This document shows, piece by piece, positions 1-37,300 of a stretch of DNA of 64,000 bases. Under the pieces are notes generated by a model. That model was not told the origin of the DNA. It ran no database searches and saw only the letters and a list, made by a program, of their open reading frames with translations. The stretch spans positions 6,137,001 through 6,201,000 of the forward strand of contig JACSYO010002159.1 in the NCBI GenBank assembly GCA_016806645.1. The letters are read 5' to 3'. Within the stretch, counting starts at the first letter, position 1; every line of letters begins with the position of its first letter. Source of the stretch: Ophiodon elongatus (taxonomy: Eukaryota > Chordata > Actinopteri > Perciformes > Hexagrammidae). The position numbers and the translations under genes are program-made.

Positions 1-1189
1 TTATTAGTGATTTTTTTTTTTTTCCTGATTGTGCTGCTTAAACACTGTCTTGACATCAATAGCACAGCGTGGTGTGTGTATTGTGCCTATTTATGTTTCT
101 GATTGGTAACTAGGGTGATAACAGTTAATAACTTTACGAGTTTCTGGTTTTCGTAAAACACTTTTTTTTTCTCAGTTTCCTTATTGACTTGAGTTTTTTT
201 TCCCCTTGCTAACAAAGTCTCACTCAACAATACCAACATTGTCCACCAGGTGGCGCACTAACATTTGTCTCGTTTGGGAAGGAAGCGCATTGACATGAAT
301 GACGGGAGTGATTGCAGGGCTGGTCCATATATATGCACATGCTTCAGTTGACAAATTAAAATAAGCAAACCTTTTGCATTTTCCCCCACAGATCATTAGG
401 AAAATAGTTACACATTTTCTGAACCTGTAAATCCTGCCAGCTGGAAGTCTATTGTTTGGGAATTTAGTTTAAGATATAGAAGAAACTCATTGAGGATGAT
501 CATACTATTTATCTGCAGAGATACTGTTTTTCTTTTAACACGGTGCTTCGGTTTAGTAGGCGGCACCAATCTCACTCCACTAGAGTTCAGTGTTAATATT
601 TCTGTTTTGAATAGAGTAGCTGTTTAATGTTTGAGATGTAATTTCATGTTAAGACGTTCGCATCAGAACTGGGGGGGAAAAAAACAAGAAGACCTATGTT
701 GGAATAATTCAGTGTATTGTTTAACAAATAATTTGCATACACCAACCAGTATATCATTTGCAGTTACTTTGCAATCTGAATGTCTGAAATGCAAAACAAG
801 TGTGGAATATGTATATTAGCTGAAATTACATATAAAGACATACAATAAATATTGCTTTAATTTAAAGATATGAATATCCTGTACAAAATAACTATTAAAG
901 GTCTGGGTGGGGGATTAATGTCTACCCCAAAATGTGATGCACTTTGCTGCCCAGTGTTGCATTTGTTGTCTAGAAATGATGATTGAAAGTTTTGCGCTTT
1001 CTTAGCTGATAAAATTTCTTCTGGTCAAAGGCTTTGTAGGCCAAGTGGTTGACTCACTTCCCCTGATGATGTGTGGTGTTTGTGTGTTGTTCTTTACAAA
1101 ATAATCATATTTTGGTTTGAGTATGCTTTTATATTTAAATGAATAAAATAATACTAGTAAAAGCATTGTTTGGGGTTCTGATAACTCAA
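1..1189. other. Intergenic DNA upstream of pafah1b1
   Basis: AT-rich sequence with short homopolymer runs. I see no open frame with splice signals and no recognisable protein. The only notable site is the CTCF-type motif at 243-256, listed separately. The stretch 1641-1829, past the fish repeat, is likewise featureless. Confidence 0.6.
243..256 (+). promoter_or_regulatory. CTCF consensus motif
   Basis: The 14 bases CCACCAGGTGGCGC fit the core vertebrate CTCF consensus CCASYAGRKGGCRS at every position. The motif lies about 1.9 kb upstream of pafah1b1 exon 1, in otherwise AT-rich DNA. Occupancy is not shown by sequence alone. Confidence 0.6.
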
Positions 1190-1640
1190 GTAACGAGATA
1201 TTTTTGTCACGTAAAAGTAATTTATTTACTTTTAAATAATCTTAATTCTTAATCTTAATTATATTAAGTAAAATTACTCATTAGGTGGAAGAATGGGTAA
1301 TGTCAGTGTGTAGTTTTGTATTATTACTGATGCATTACCGTATAAGCAGTATGATTTGGTTGTTTTTCCTAGATGAGACGAAGATGTTTAGCAGCATCCT
1401 ACTATAAACTGTCAGTTATTATAGATTAGTTTAATAAATATTTTAGAGGCTGATCAAATGTTTTAGCTGTAAATTACTAATTTGCAAAGTGGCTATATCT
1501 GTAATATAAACGCAGTGGAGTACAAATTGCAATATTTCCGATGTTATGGAAGTATCAAGTAATATACAATACAAGTACCTAAACATTACAGTACTAGTCC
1601 TAGTTACTTTCATCACTGCAAATTGCATTCACCATAGTGT
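1190..1640 (+). repeat. Dispersed teleost interspersed repeat, degenerate copy
   Basis: Its diagnostic phrases match an abundant percomorph repeat that I know from memory: a run about acting on 'actcatta', then ttactgatgcattaccgt and taagcag, then gctgatcaaatgtttt, then gcagtggagtacaaa, then caagtacctaaa near the end. It is unclassified and noncoding. A second partial copy in the same orientation lies at 62405-62580. Boundaries are approximate. Confidence 0.5.
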
Positions 1641-1829
1641 AAATGTTTATCTTTATATACTATAATATATATTTTATAATAGCAAGTCTCGTAATGACTC
1701 ACACAACGCTTCAATCATTCGTATGTGAATGAATGGTCTGCTATTCTAAAACGTACGGATGCCGAGAAGTCTTGTTAAGAGTTAATAAAAGTCGTAAAAA
1801 CGTAAAGCAACCAAAGGGATTTTTTTTCT

Positions 1830-2114
1830 TCTGCCATCAAGGGCGTGCGCATTCCCGTCAGAGCGTGAACGCGAGCTTCACGCGCGCTACCGTCAGCGTG
1901 AACGCGAGCTTCACGCGCGCTCCCGGCTGAAGGCGAATGCAGCAGTCGAGAAAAAAAAAACAAAAAAAAACAAGCGAGCAGCGGCGGAGCGACAAGACGG
2001 GCTCAGTTCACCTCCACATCACAAGATCAGGCCCGGGAGCAGCACAGCTCACGCCCCGTCGGCTCGCGTTACCGGTAAAGACGGCGGAGGGTACTCACGG
2101 GCGGACACGATAGG
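1830..2114 (+). promoter_or_regulatory. pafah1b1: pafah1b1 CpG-rich promoter and untranslated exon 1
   Basis: GC- and CpG-rich DNA stands out sharply from the AT-rich flanks. It ends at an excellent splice donor, GTGAGT at 2115. No ATG occurs between about 1950 and 2114, consistent with an untranslated first exon that joins exon 2 at 8946. No TATA box is evident. The promoter is of the CpG-island housekeeping type, as expected for a broadly expressed gene. The transcription start is not resolved. CpG-rich DNA continues into intron 1 to about 2560. Confidence 0.65.
1856..1923 (+). repeat. Tandem 33/35-bp duplication in the pafah1b1 promoter
   Basis: Two adjacent units (1856-1890 and 1891-1923) share the block beginning CGTGAACGCGAGCTTCACG and differ by a 2-bp indel and about one substitution. 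Each unit contains a GTGAA...TTCAC dyad around a 7-nt centre and several CpGs. Confidence 0.85.
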
Positions 2115-2699
2115 GTGAGTTCACGTCGTTGTCAAGCACGGTACCGGGGCTGGGGGGTCGAAGGAATCCGGCTTTAGGTGGAGAAAATGACGATGTGGCT
2201 GTAGTTTTCTGCACCTCCTTTTTTTTATGTCTCAAAATGGCGGATAGGCCGCTCGGACCGGAGCAGCAGGTAGCCTGTCAGAGGAGTTTATCCCGCACAC
2301 GGACCGTGACTCAGGGCGGTTACTGTGTACGTTAAATGTAGATGATTCATCTTGAACGTGTCGCAGGAGCTCGTTTTAGTTTGTGAACGTGCGAGCTAAC
2401 TTTCTGACCGCGTCGTCAGTGGAGCTAACCCGGCTAACGTTAACTTCAGCTAACGGTAGCTTAACGATAACACGGTTAACGTTAAGCTACCGGCTGGCAC
2501 CGTGGGCGGCTCGTCGAGTGGCCGCGGTAAGGAGACGTGTCACGGCTGTGGGGTGTCGGTTTGGGCCCGGTCCTCGTGAACTAGGGCTGCATTCATGGCT
2601 TCAATGACAAAGTTAAGTAATAACCAGTAATTAGCATCTTGTAATAGTGCAGCAGCCTGTCAGCCGGGTTTAAAACATGACACACAATTTTAATGTCCA

Positions 2700-2712
2700 T
2701 CACGTGACGTCA
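2700..2712 (+). promoter_or_regulatory. Overlapping E-box (CACGTG) and CRE (TGACGTCA)
   Basis: TCACGTGACGTCA carries a palindromic USF/TFE-type E-box (TCACGTGA) sharing three bases with a full CRE palindrome. It sits about 0.6 kb downstream of pafah1b1 exon 1, at the edge of the CpG island. It is a motif call only. Confidence 0.45.
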
Positions 2713-2869
2713 CTGACGGTGGTTCTGTTGCCTTTTGACTCATTTCACATTTAAGTGAATATTTTGTTTTAGAAATCGCTGCAGCTTCACGTCATTGCTG
2801 AGCCCGATGGCAGAATTTGGGGAGGGCGTGAAGAGATATGTCATCTGGTTTGCGTTGTGTAACTAATTG

Positions 2870-2911
2870 TGTGTGTGTATATGTGTGTGTGTATGTATGT
2901 GTGTATATATG

Positions 2912-2979
<68 letters not shown>
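2870..2979. repeat. Compound (TG)n/(TA)n microsatellite
   Basis: A TG/TATG-rich start passes into a pure TA run of about 30 units in pafah1b1 intron 1. Confidence 0.95.
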
Positions 2980-2983
<4 letters not shown>

Positions 2984-5900
2984 GTTTGTTTTAAATCTGT
3001 TTAATTGCACGTCAGACGACCCTGCTGCAGTTCTGTAACACGCCATGCTACCAGAGTACAGTATGTCTGCTGGTGGTGCTGGTATGCTCAGCTGAACCTC
3101 GATCATCTCTGCGATTCGGGTCTGCTTCATGCGGGCTTGTTGGCACAGTGTTGGAAAATCTGGGTGGAGCACATCTCAGGCGATGAGTTTGTGTGTGGTG
3201 CATCTGCCCGGTACTCAAGTGTCTGCCCAGTTTTCCCTTTGCACGTTTTCTCACGCATCGTGTGGCTGTATGGTTGAGGGATCGGGACTGGATTTTTATT
3301 TTTTGGACCGAGGGCTGAAACTGGGCTGAATGCAGATCATCGCTGTGGTGACTCACACGGTCGTTCACTGAATCCGACAAGCGAGACCTACTAGACATCG
3401 TGGACCACCTTCTCGTGATTTCGGATGTAAAGCGTTGGTTTAAGTAAGAATCGTTGGCTGGTTTATTTCCCCCAGTATTGCTGATTTAACTGGAATTATG
3501 GGATATTGATGGTTTTTTTTGCTTATTCAATAAACGTTGACTGTGTGCGCTTACCTCTCAGGTTAAATCATTTGTTTTAGTCTATGAATGTTTTGAACTG
3601 AATCAAATTCAACCATCTTAAAGATTAATGTATGCCCTTACTTTAACTTGTAGTTATTAGAAACCTATTATCTTAACTGCTGTTTTTTGTGTATAAACCT
3701 AACAATAGTATTCTAACATTAAACACAGCTATCCCTGAAACAAATTAGAATGTAAATTGATTTTACTGGATTACACTAATGCAGGCTTTAGTCTTAAAAT
3801 CACTGAGGAATATTTTGCCACCTGTGAAGTGGAGTTTCCTCATTTCAGGATAATTTCCTCAGTTTCAATGTTAGTTTGTCTTTGTCAACTGAGCCCTGAT
3901 ATATTGTGAACACATTTGTGTTGTGTTTTTCTAAAAGAAAATGTAACACAATTTGAGTACAAAATATAATTTAAGCTTGATAACATTTCACGTGTAAGAA
4001 AAGCCTGATATGCAAATTAACCGTGATGTTGAAATGGCTCAAAGTTCAAACTACATTGCACAGTACTTGTAATGGACTTGAGCTGTGTATTGCTAGACCC
4101 TTTTCTTCGTTTGACTACGTGAAAACATGAGCCAATATGAGAACAGCAGCTCTTTCTTTAAAATTACAGACATGCTTCACTTCTATTACAGTTTACTTGA
4201 AAGCGTTCTTAGTCAGTCCCTAGTTTTATGTAACGGTTGATTTGAATAAGTGCATCCCAGCAGCCAGTCTCTATTCAGTGCTGGCAGCAATGAAAACAAT
4301 TGTACAAGCTTCAGCCATCGCAAGAGCTGCTCTGCTGGGACTTGTTGCCAGCTCAACAACTGAGGAGTGAAGCAAAGGGCACCCACAGATTGTGTAGGTT
4401 GGTCCTTATGAATGTCGTTGGGGTAGTCGGGTGTCAGTAGTAAGAATTGCCTGAGGAGCAGAAGTACAGTTTTGCCGAAGGAGCCTCTTCATTTTGTGGC
4501 AACAGTCAACGATGAGTGTGAGAGTCTGTTTATCTTTGATTGTTGCGGGCTGAAGGGCAGATGGACACCTACATGACCCTGCTTCTCTGAGCTGACAGTA
4601 GCACAGAGGTTGTCCACCAGCCAGCTGAGTGGCCATTACTGACCTGCTTCCAGCAGCAACTGCCTGTCAACCTACAATTGTCCGCTTGGATTGTAAAGAA
4701 ACGTCGGACAATGTTGACATGACACTGACACTACAGTCAACAACATGTAGTTGCTGTTGAAAATATTTTTAGCAACCAGTTGTAGTGGTTGGCAAAGTAG
4801 CCTTAAGAATTGAAAGGTTTGATTTGAAAATGCTTTATACTTGCCAATTTGGCAACAGTAACTGACTCAGCCTACACCTCCAGTCTAAATTTAGAGCTAT
4901 AATAATTTAAATTTACAACGTGGTTTCATGAAGTGAATACCCTGGAGAAATTGAACAAGCATCTTATGGCTTGTACTGTACAATTGACTTAAACATGTAT
5001 CAATGAAGGAGGCTAACTAGTCTTTATTGGGTTCTTCCCACTTGTCTATGCCGGTTGGCTCTGGTATGTGATTGATTTTGTTGTTCCTGTGAGCTTCCTG
5101 CCTGCTCGGTCTCTTATCCCTCTGTGTGTGGCATGGGGTAGGACGATGGCTTGGTTATTTGATTGGCAACATGCACTTAATGGTGTGAGAGAGATGAGTT
5201 TGAAATTAATGGAGGAACAGCCAATTATTTCCTACAACTGCTGCTGTGTTGTGTTATTAAACCCTCCTTTTTATTAGCCACTGAAGAAAGATGTCAGTAG
5301 CTGTATAGTTTAGTAAGGCTTGCTGATTGTTACAACCCACATAACTGACACGGGCACCTAGCGCGTTGCAACGGCTGCAGATAGAAAGCCGAGCCAGATG
5401 TTCACTCGGTTAGTGATAAAGCTCTTTGGATAATTTGTGTCTGAGTACTTTTACCAAGAACAACCATTCACAGAAACTGGCGATGATTAACAGAATATTC
5501 AGCCTCTCAGTCCCGTTGGGTAGAGGTTGGTTGGTTTAAGAATATGGACACGTAGTGATGAACGGGCCTCTACAGAGGCTTGTGTCAGAGCTGCATCACA
5601 TTACCGACTTCATTGCTTGGGATAATAAATTACCCATGTTGATCCAGCTAACAACTCAGTGATGCACTCTAGGCATGTACATTACTGTGTGTTATGCAGC
5701 TGTCTCCTGACACAATTATCTTAATCAAAATTTGAATATTATTGCTGCCACTGCTGAAACCTAAGTTAAGATTATTTTTCTTGTCTCCTAGAAGTACTCA
5801 CTGCTAAAAGTCCTAAAAATTGCTAAAGCTTCAGTGGAATACTTTAACATCCTCTGCATAATGTCAAAAATATGCAGTCTTGTATTAAAAAAAAAACGTT

Positions 5901-8152
5901 ACAGAAAAATACAAATTGCAGAATTGAAGAATCAATCTGAAGCACAACAGTAGTAATTTCATAGCTTTAATTCAAAATGATGTCTCAATAACTGAAGGTT
6001 TTTGTCTTCCATTTGAATTGACCTGAAGTGTTTGCCTGCTATTGTGTTCAGCTGGAGCTTTGTCAACATGAAGAAAACTTAAACGGTATTGTGGAGTCAC
6101 CCGTAGCTTTTATTTTCTTGCATCTTTTATCAATGTTGCCTTTTTGCATTTCATATATTATTTCCCTTGGGCAGTAGTGCTCCATGTTGTTTGTGAAAGG
6201 TGATATGGTAACTTTCCCGGGACGCAGGTGATATGAAGGCGAAGTTATTAACAGAAAATGAAGGCGCTCCAGATTCCAGCTGTTTGAGATGCTTTACTTT
6301 TCAGGGAGGACGATGACATAATGACACCAGTAGAAAACCGTGCTCTACATTCCTCAAGGGCGTGTTCCTTTGTTCAGACATGGAAGTGTTGAGTATCATA
6401 AATGTTGTACACATACCTTGTCTGTCGTACTTGGCAGACAGCAGGACAATAGTTCAAGTTTGCATCATTCCACCGATGTTAGTTTGATCAGATGACGTCA
6501 GTTGTTCAACGTCAGTATTGTTACATGTACATTAATTGAACATGGAGTTTATTTAATTTTTCTGTTTCTGAAACATTTTAGTAGTTCACGGCTTTTCTGT
6601 GACACCCTTTTTGGGGAAAGAACATTACTCTGATGTATTCCAACATGGTTTTCCTTGATTTGATTTGAGTGTTTTGAATGAAATGTTATGTTTGGTGGTC
6701 CACATTTTTTAGAAATGTAAGTCCAATGCATGCGGTTGACTATATAGAACAGACTGTGTGCATAGACACAATGGGTGTAGTTCATTAGAGTTTAGACTTG
6801 CCATTTGGGTATTGCATTCTTAAACTAGCAGACAGAGGGTGTTTTCCACTTTTCATTAAAATGACATATTAACAACAGATAAGCTGTTAGGACTCAACAG
6901 GAAATGAAACAAAATCTCTCAAAGCAGTCAGCGCCATTAGAGTAAGGGGCCCTTTATTGTACCGCTACACAAAGACAGAAGAATCAATGGGAGGAAGACG
7001 CAGAACCATTACTAACCGTCAGTGGGCAGATTTATAGATGCACCATGGCTGTAGCCCATTCCAACAAGACACAACCACATTTTCTGCTGAGCCAATTAGC
7101 CTGATTATGTGATTGTGCAAACATTTTGCTCAATACTAAAGGCACAAACGAGATTTGCAGAGAGGGGAGTCTAACACAGTAATGGTTACTCACAGCGATG
7201 ACAGCTGCCAGCAGCACAGAGGGAAGTATCAATATATAGTAGATGACCTCATTTCACACACCACAGCAGTTTCACAGGTTGATGTTGAAGGCACATGCCT
7301 TTTTTAATGGATGTTTTGTATGGGAAGTATTTTCTTTAGCTTCAGTGCCTTCGCCTTATTGTGCCGTTGTGTCCCTGAAGCGTGGGCGGATTAAACGGAA
7401 AGAGCCAAAAACCTCCTCCACGCCGTAAAGCCACGCATAGTCAGAGTTAAGCAGATGGTTAGACTGCTGTCACATCAGGTGTGGTGCGGTGACTTCAGGG
7501 TCCATAGGTTAGCTGTTAGCTATGTTAGGTTGCTTCATCAGATTAGACCTAATGGTACATCAGCAGGCATCATGTTTTGAATATACAAAACCCAAAGCGG
7601 CTGCGGTACTTATCAGCAAACAAAAGCAGAAGTGAAAAGGAGGTATTTTCCCTTGTCACTCCTGCATCATCAACTGAAATGGGGAATGTGTGAATTTTCC
7701 TAAATTGCAGCTTCCTTGGGTGTTTCTAATCCTCACGCTTACTCCAGACGCATCAATGTTTCATTCGCTGCTCCTTTCACATGTAGCAAATCTCACGCCT
7801 AACCCACATTGTCTCCTGTACATGTGTCTGGCTATCTGTGCCTGGATGTAGTTTTTCGTCAGTTTGTCTCTAGAAGGAGGTAAATTGGCTTTGTCTGTAC
7901 TTTTGTTTACTGGTTTGGCAGAGATTTAGTCAGACTGGTCCCAGTAGACTAAGAGGCTTATTGTAGCTCACAGTTAAAATTCTAGTGGGTACCTGCTTTG
8001 GTAAAGTGCTTTTCAAGACCACGATGCAGTGGGGGAAAAAAGGGACTTCCTCACATTAATGTTAGCTGCATTGAAATGTGGCTTAAAGCTTTGCGGTCGC
8101 AGGAACAGCTGATTTTTGCAGCAAGCTGACGTGTGAAATTTCTCCCCGTTCT

Positions 8153-8157
<5 letters not shown>

Positions 8158-8224
<67 letters not shown>
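8158..8224. repeat. (CT)n microsatellite
   Basis: About 33 uninterrupted CT units in pafah1b1 intron 1. The apparent Glu-Arg repeat frame on the minus strand is an artefact of this tract. Confidence 0.97.
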
Positions 8225-8228
<4 letters not shown>

Positions 8229-8945
8229 TCTAAAACAACATTCTCGAGCTTTTTATAGGTCTTGGACAAAACTATTATATCAGCCATTGAAAATCCACTA
8301 TCCCATGGCCTCGTCCTCACCTCAGTAATGCACTCCTGACAAAAATAAATCTTCATTCTAACTTAATATATTTTTTTGCTGCCAGTCATAGTGATTTCAC
8401 TGTGCCATCAGTCAGGCCAGCCAGCTCTTGAGTGATCTTAATGAGACAATAGGTTTGGGGAATTTGACGAGCGCAGCCGTTACTCGAGCTTGCTCGGCTG
8501 TGTCCTGTTTTTCTTTTCCGTTGGCAACCTGGGAGTAGAAGTACGTTGCTCGGGGAATGTGGGTCAGCTCTTGTATGATCACTGAGACAAGAATTTGCTG
8601 CAAGAGCAGGCCAGAGCTCTCAGACCAGACTGGTGACATGACAGACAGATTATGAAGGTAGATAGGAGTGCAGCTGAAAAGGAGGTGGTTTTTATGAAAT
8701 GTTTGACAGATGGGCTTTGTTTTGGGAGTTGCATTGTCTTTCTGGTTTAAAAATAACAGCGTACATATTTTGTGCTTTCCTTATTTTTTTCCATTGTTGA
8801 CAGATTCTTTAGCCATTTTAACTGAGTATTTTTGGTGCAGACATTGCAGTACTCCTCTGGCCTATAAACATTTTCATCTCCACCCACTCTTCATGTTATC
8901 TGTCATGCATACCTAATGCTGACTTTCCCTCTCTCTCCTCTCCAG

Positions 8946-9221
8946 ATGCAGTGTAGACTTGGCTGGTGACTGGTCTGCAGGCTCTCCACTTCTCTTGTCC
9001 CTGGAGTCAGCCAGTTGGGGGGCAGATTCCTGCGGTCCCCTTCTCTCAATCTTTGTCTGGACAAAACCAACTGCCCGCCATTGGAGTACGCAGCTCATCC
9101 TCGACCGTGTTGCTTGGATCAGCACAGCTCATCTCCTGACTGAGGAGAGCGCAGCAGCTGCACTAGATTTACCTTCTACCAACTGATCCTTCCTGAACCC
9201 TGCCCACACTGCCCCGTCACC
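8946..9221 (+). other. pafah1b1: 5' UTR part of pafah1b1 exon 2, with a short uORF
   Basis: This untranslated segment lies between the exon 2 acceptor (AG at 8944-8945) and the LIS1 start codon. Its first three bases are an ATG, opening a 7-codon upstream frame that closes with TGA at 8967-8969. Splicing to exon 1 (ending ATAGG) puts an A at -3 of this uATG, so it may be used. No other ATG occurs before the main start. Confidence 0.7.
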
Positions 9222-34381
<25,160 letters not shown>

Positions 34382-37300
34382 TTTGGACCTTGGAGGATTG
34401 GACCACCACCCCCAATTACCCAGGCGCTCCTCTGGATCCCACCTCCCCTCCTGCCATCCAATCTCCCCCTTCATCCCACCTCCCCTCCCCCACCCCCCAC
34501 CTAACCTAAACCTCATCCGCACATCATCTCCGGCTGCACTTACCACCCTGGTTATTTACCTATCGCGCTCTCTGGTCCAATAACTATTGTCCTTCTATGT
34601 AAATTATTCCTGGATGTAGATCGAGCTATTAAATGTTACACAAAAAAGTATTCTTGCATGGTAATCCAAAATTGTATACTGTAAATTTACATAACGTCTA
34701 GAAGTACCATAGGTTTACCACGGGGCTGGCCGTCTGTCACGCAGCCTTACCGACCAACCGAAGGCAGATGTTTTTGACTGGGTGTAAAATGTAGGGCACT
34801 AAAACCCCATAATTTAAGAAATGACAGTGTCTTTATGTGTAAGATTTATTTTTGTCTATTTTTTTATTTAGGATTTTTTTTTTCTGTAATTTCCCTCCTT
34901 CACTGTCGTAGTCTGTTGGTGCCTAGCTTGGTGAAACTTTCAAGAGATAAGGCTGGAAAAGCATATACGATGCGATAAGATACGATTGTCTGTGGGGCTT
35001 TGTTATTGAAATAATCTCTAGCTTTATAACATCACTTCTCAAGTGTGCATACCATTTCTCTTCATGTGGAACTAGGTAATATTTTAATGGCTGTATATAC
35101 GAATACTTCAAACTGTTGTCCTTGGACCTCGGGGGCTTAAAAAACAGCTTTGTACTCTTGTCATGGTGGCACATGAACCACTGCTAGGCTTTAGATAAAT
35201 TATCCCATTTAATGAACCTGCAGCAAGGAATGAAAAGTTAAAATGTATAAAAGTGGCTTTGTGAATAGCCACACTTGAGTTCTTCACAAGAAGCCCAACG
35301 TAGAGAGCAAGTGTGTTTGGCCTCTGCTGTCGGTGAGCGCCCCGGGTCACGGTGTCGCCTGGGAAAAGTTCAGCGACTACACCGGATTAATCTCGAGTAC
35401 TTGACCTCGGGGGTGTGTCTCCCTTTTTTAGGAGACGATTTCCTGTGACCTTGCATGTGAGACTTTCGTGGAGCTGAAGCCTCGGTTCTTCACTTCTAGT
35501 CCCCTGCCCAGTCAGTTTTGTCAGGGTTCGGTATACCATAGGAATTATGTAGGTTCTCCCACGGCGCCTCTGAAGGCCACAAACCGCAGCATTGTGTAAA
35601 ATAAACCCCCGAAAGAGAGAACACAAAGGCATGATGAGGAGTCAAAGTGAGCCCCCTGGGTTTGATATCTGGGATGTGCAAAGATCTCTAATTTCTGAGG
35701 GGTGAAATATATGTTCTGCATAATAAAAAAAAAAAAAAAAATGGTTTTGAGTATAAAAAAAAAATAATAAAATGAAAAAAAATCAGTTTTCTGTGAAAAT
35801 ATGAAATGTAAATTTAGCTTGTTAAGAGATTTGGCAATTTTGTATTCTCGCACTAAAGGATGAACTGGATGGGAATTTAGAATTAGTGAGGAAACGCTAG
35901 CAGCAGACGTGCTAGGTGATCTGTGGCTGCTGTGTTGTCTGCAGAGGGCTCTGGTGCTCAGGGTTTTTTTTTTTAAAAGCGCCCCTCGCTGTAAAAAGAG
36001 GCCGTGACAGCTCCTGGATCAGACCTACTGTAAGGGGGAGAATGCAGAAAGCCTGAGCAGCAAGGATCTCTGCAGGCAAACCCAACAGATCAACTCCCAT
36101 GTGTGCAAATGTCTTCGGAGTGGCTTTCCTCAAATGTTCAGCTTTTGATCTCCGTGGAGCTGTAACTGAAAGACTGGGAGCTAACCGTAAACCAGTCCAT
36201 GCTGTAGAAACAACCATTCCACTCCCCTTGGAGGACAAAAACAAATGAAACATCTTGCTTCTAACTGTAGCTGACAAGGTGATTCATTAATCTTGCACAT
36301 CCCTGTTTTCACTAAATCTTTGGTCCTTTAATGATGACCAAAGGCAACATTGAAATTTAATGATGTTGATAAATGCATAAACGTATAATTTCTGATTAGC
36401 CTTTTCATTCCAATGCAGTTCTTGGCTAATAAAGAATTCCACTGCTTAACTGATCATCTTATCTTCGCTTCTTTGCCACTTTTTCCTCTTTCTGCGTGTA
36501 CTGAATGTGGTGATCTGCTGCTCAAGCTCCTGTGACCTGTTGATGTAGCACTGCTGCATGTAAACCAGAAGCAGAGCTGTCGGAGCAAATCTCAGTTTAG
36601 AAATCTATCAGATCCTATCGGAGGCCGGTTGGTTTGAATGGTGAGGGGGAAGTAGTTTGACATTTGTTGCTCTCTCGCTGAGGGGATAGCTAGATGGAAA
36701 TATCGATACCACACTAATATATGGATTGTAAATATGAAGCTATAATAAATACTGGAATGAATAAATTCTGAGAAACAACAAACACTGATACGATTAAGCT
36801 GATTTAAAATCGACAGACCTGTACAATTTAGTTTCTCCACAAAGAATCTTGTGTTTACCAGAGCTGTCATTCAGCATGAATGAGCATTAAAAAATATATT
36901 CATCAAAACCTAATGCCTAAAAGAAATCTTAGTTGGGAAGAAGGGGAAGCTAGTCTGGCTCTTTGCAATAAAATTGCATATCAGCACTCATTCTAAAACT
37001 CACTAACACATTATATATTGTTTGTTTATCCAGACAAAAAAAAAAATTGTAATAACAATATGCTGTTTTATGTGCTGGAATATTTCTCAAACGTTAATTT
37101 GCTGTTTTAAAAAAAAACAAATCGTGAATTAAGAATTTCCCCAGTAAAATCCAAATGACATGCCAAACACGAGTCATCCATTCTCTCTTCAAACCCAACT
37201 CTCAGCGAGAAAGCGGAGAAGCGGACTTCCCAAAATATCAAACTATTCCTCTCACGTTGCTGTGGCCTCGGTCGACTGGCCTGATAAGTCCAGACAGCTC

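Larger units (their letters stand above)
2115..8945 (+). other. pafah1b1: pafah1b1 intron 1
   Basis: The 6.8-kb intron runs from GTGAGT (2115) to a pyrimidine-rich acceptor ending TCCAG (8945). Its first 600 bp continue the CpG island and include a YY1-like AAAATGGCGG at 2234-2243, an AACGTTAAC inverted repeat at 2429-2493 and an E-box/CRE composite at 2700-2712. Two microsatellites are listed separately. The stretches 3000-8150 and 8230-8940 hold nothing that I recognise as coding or as RNA genes. Confidence 0.7.

Noticed and set aside
3048..3398. 116-codon minus-strand frame in pafah1b1 intron 1
   Set aside because: No homology that I can name and no splice or promoter context, so treated as chance.
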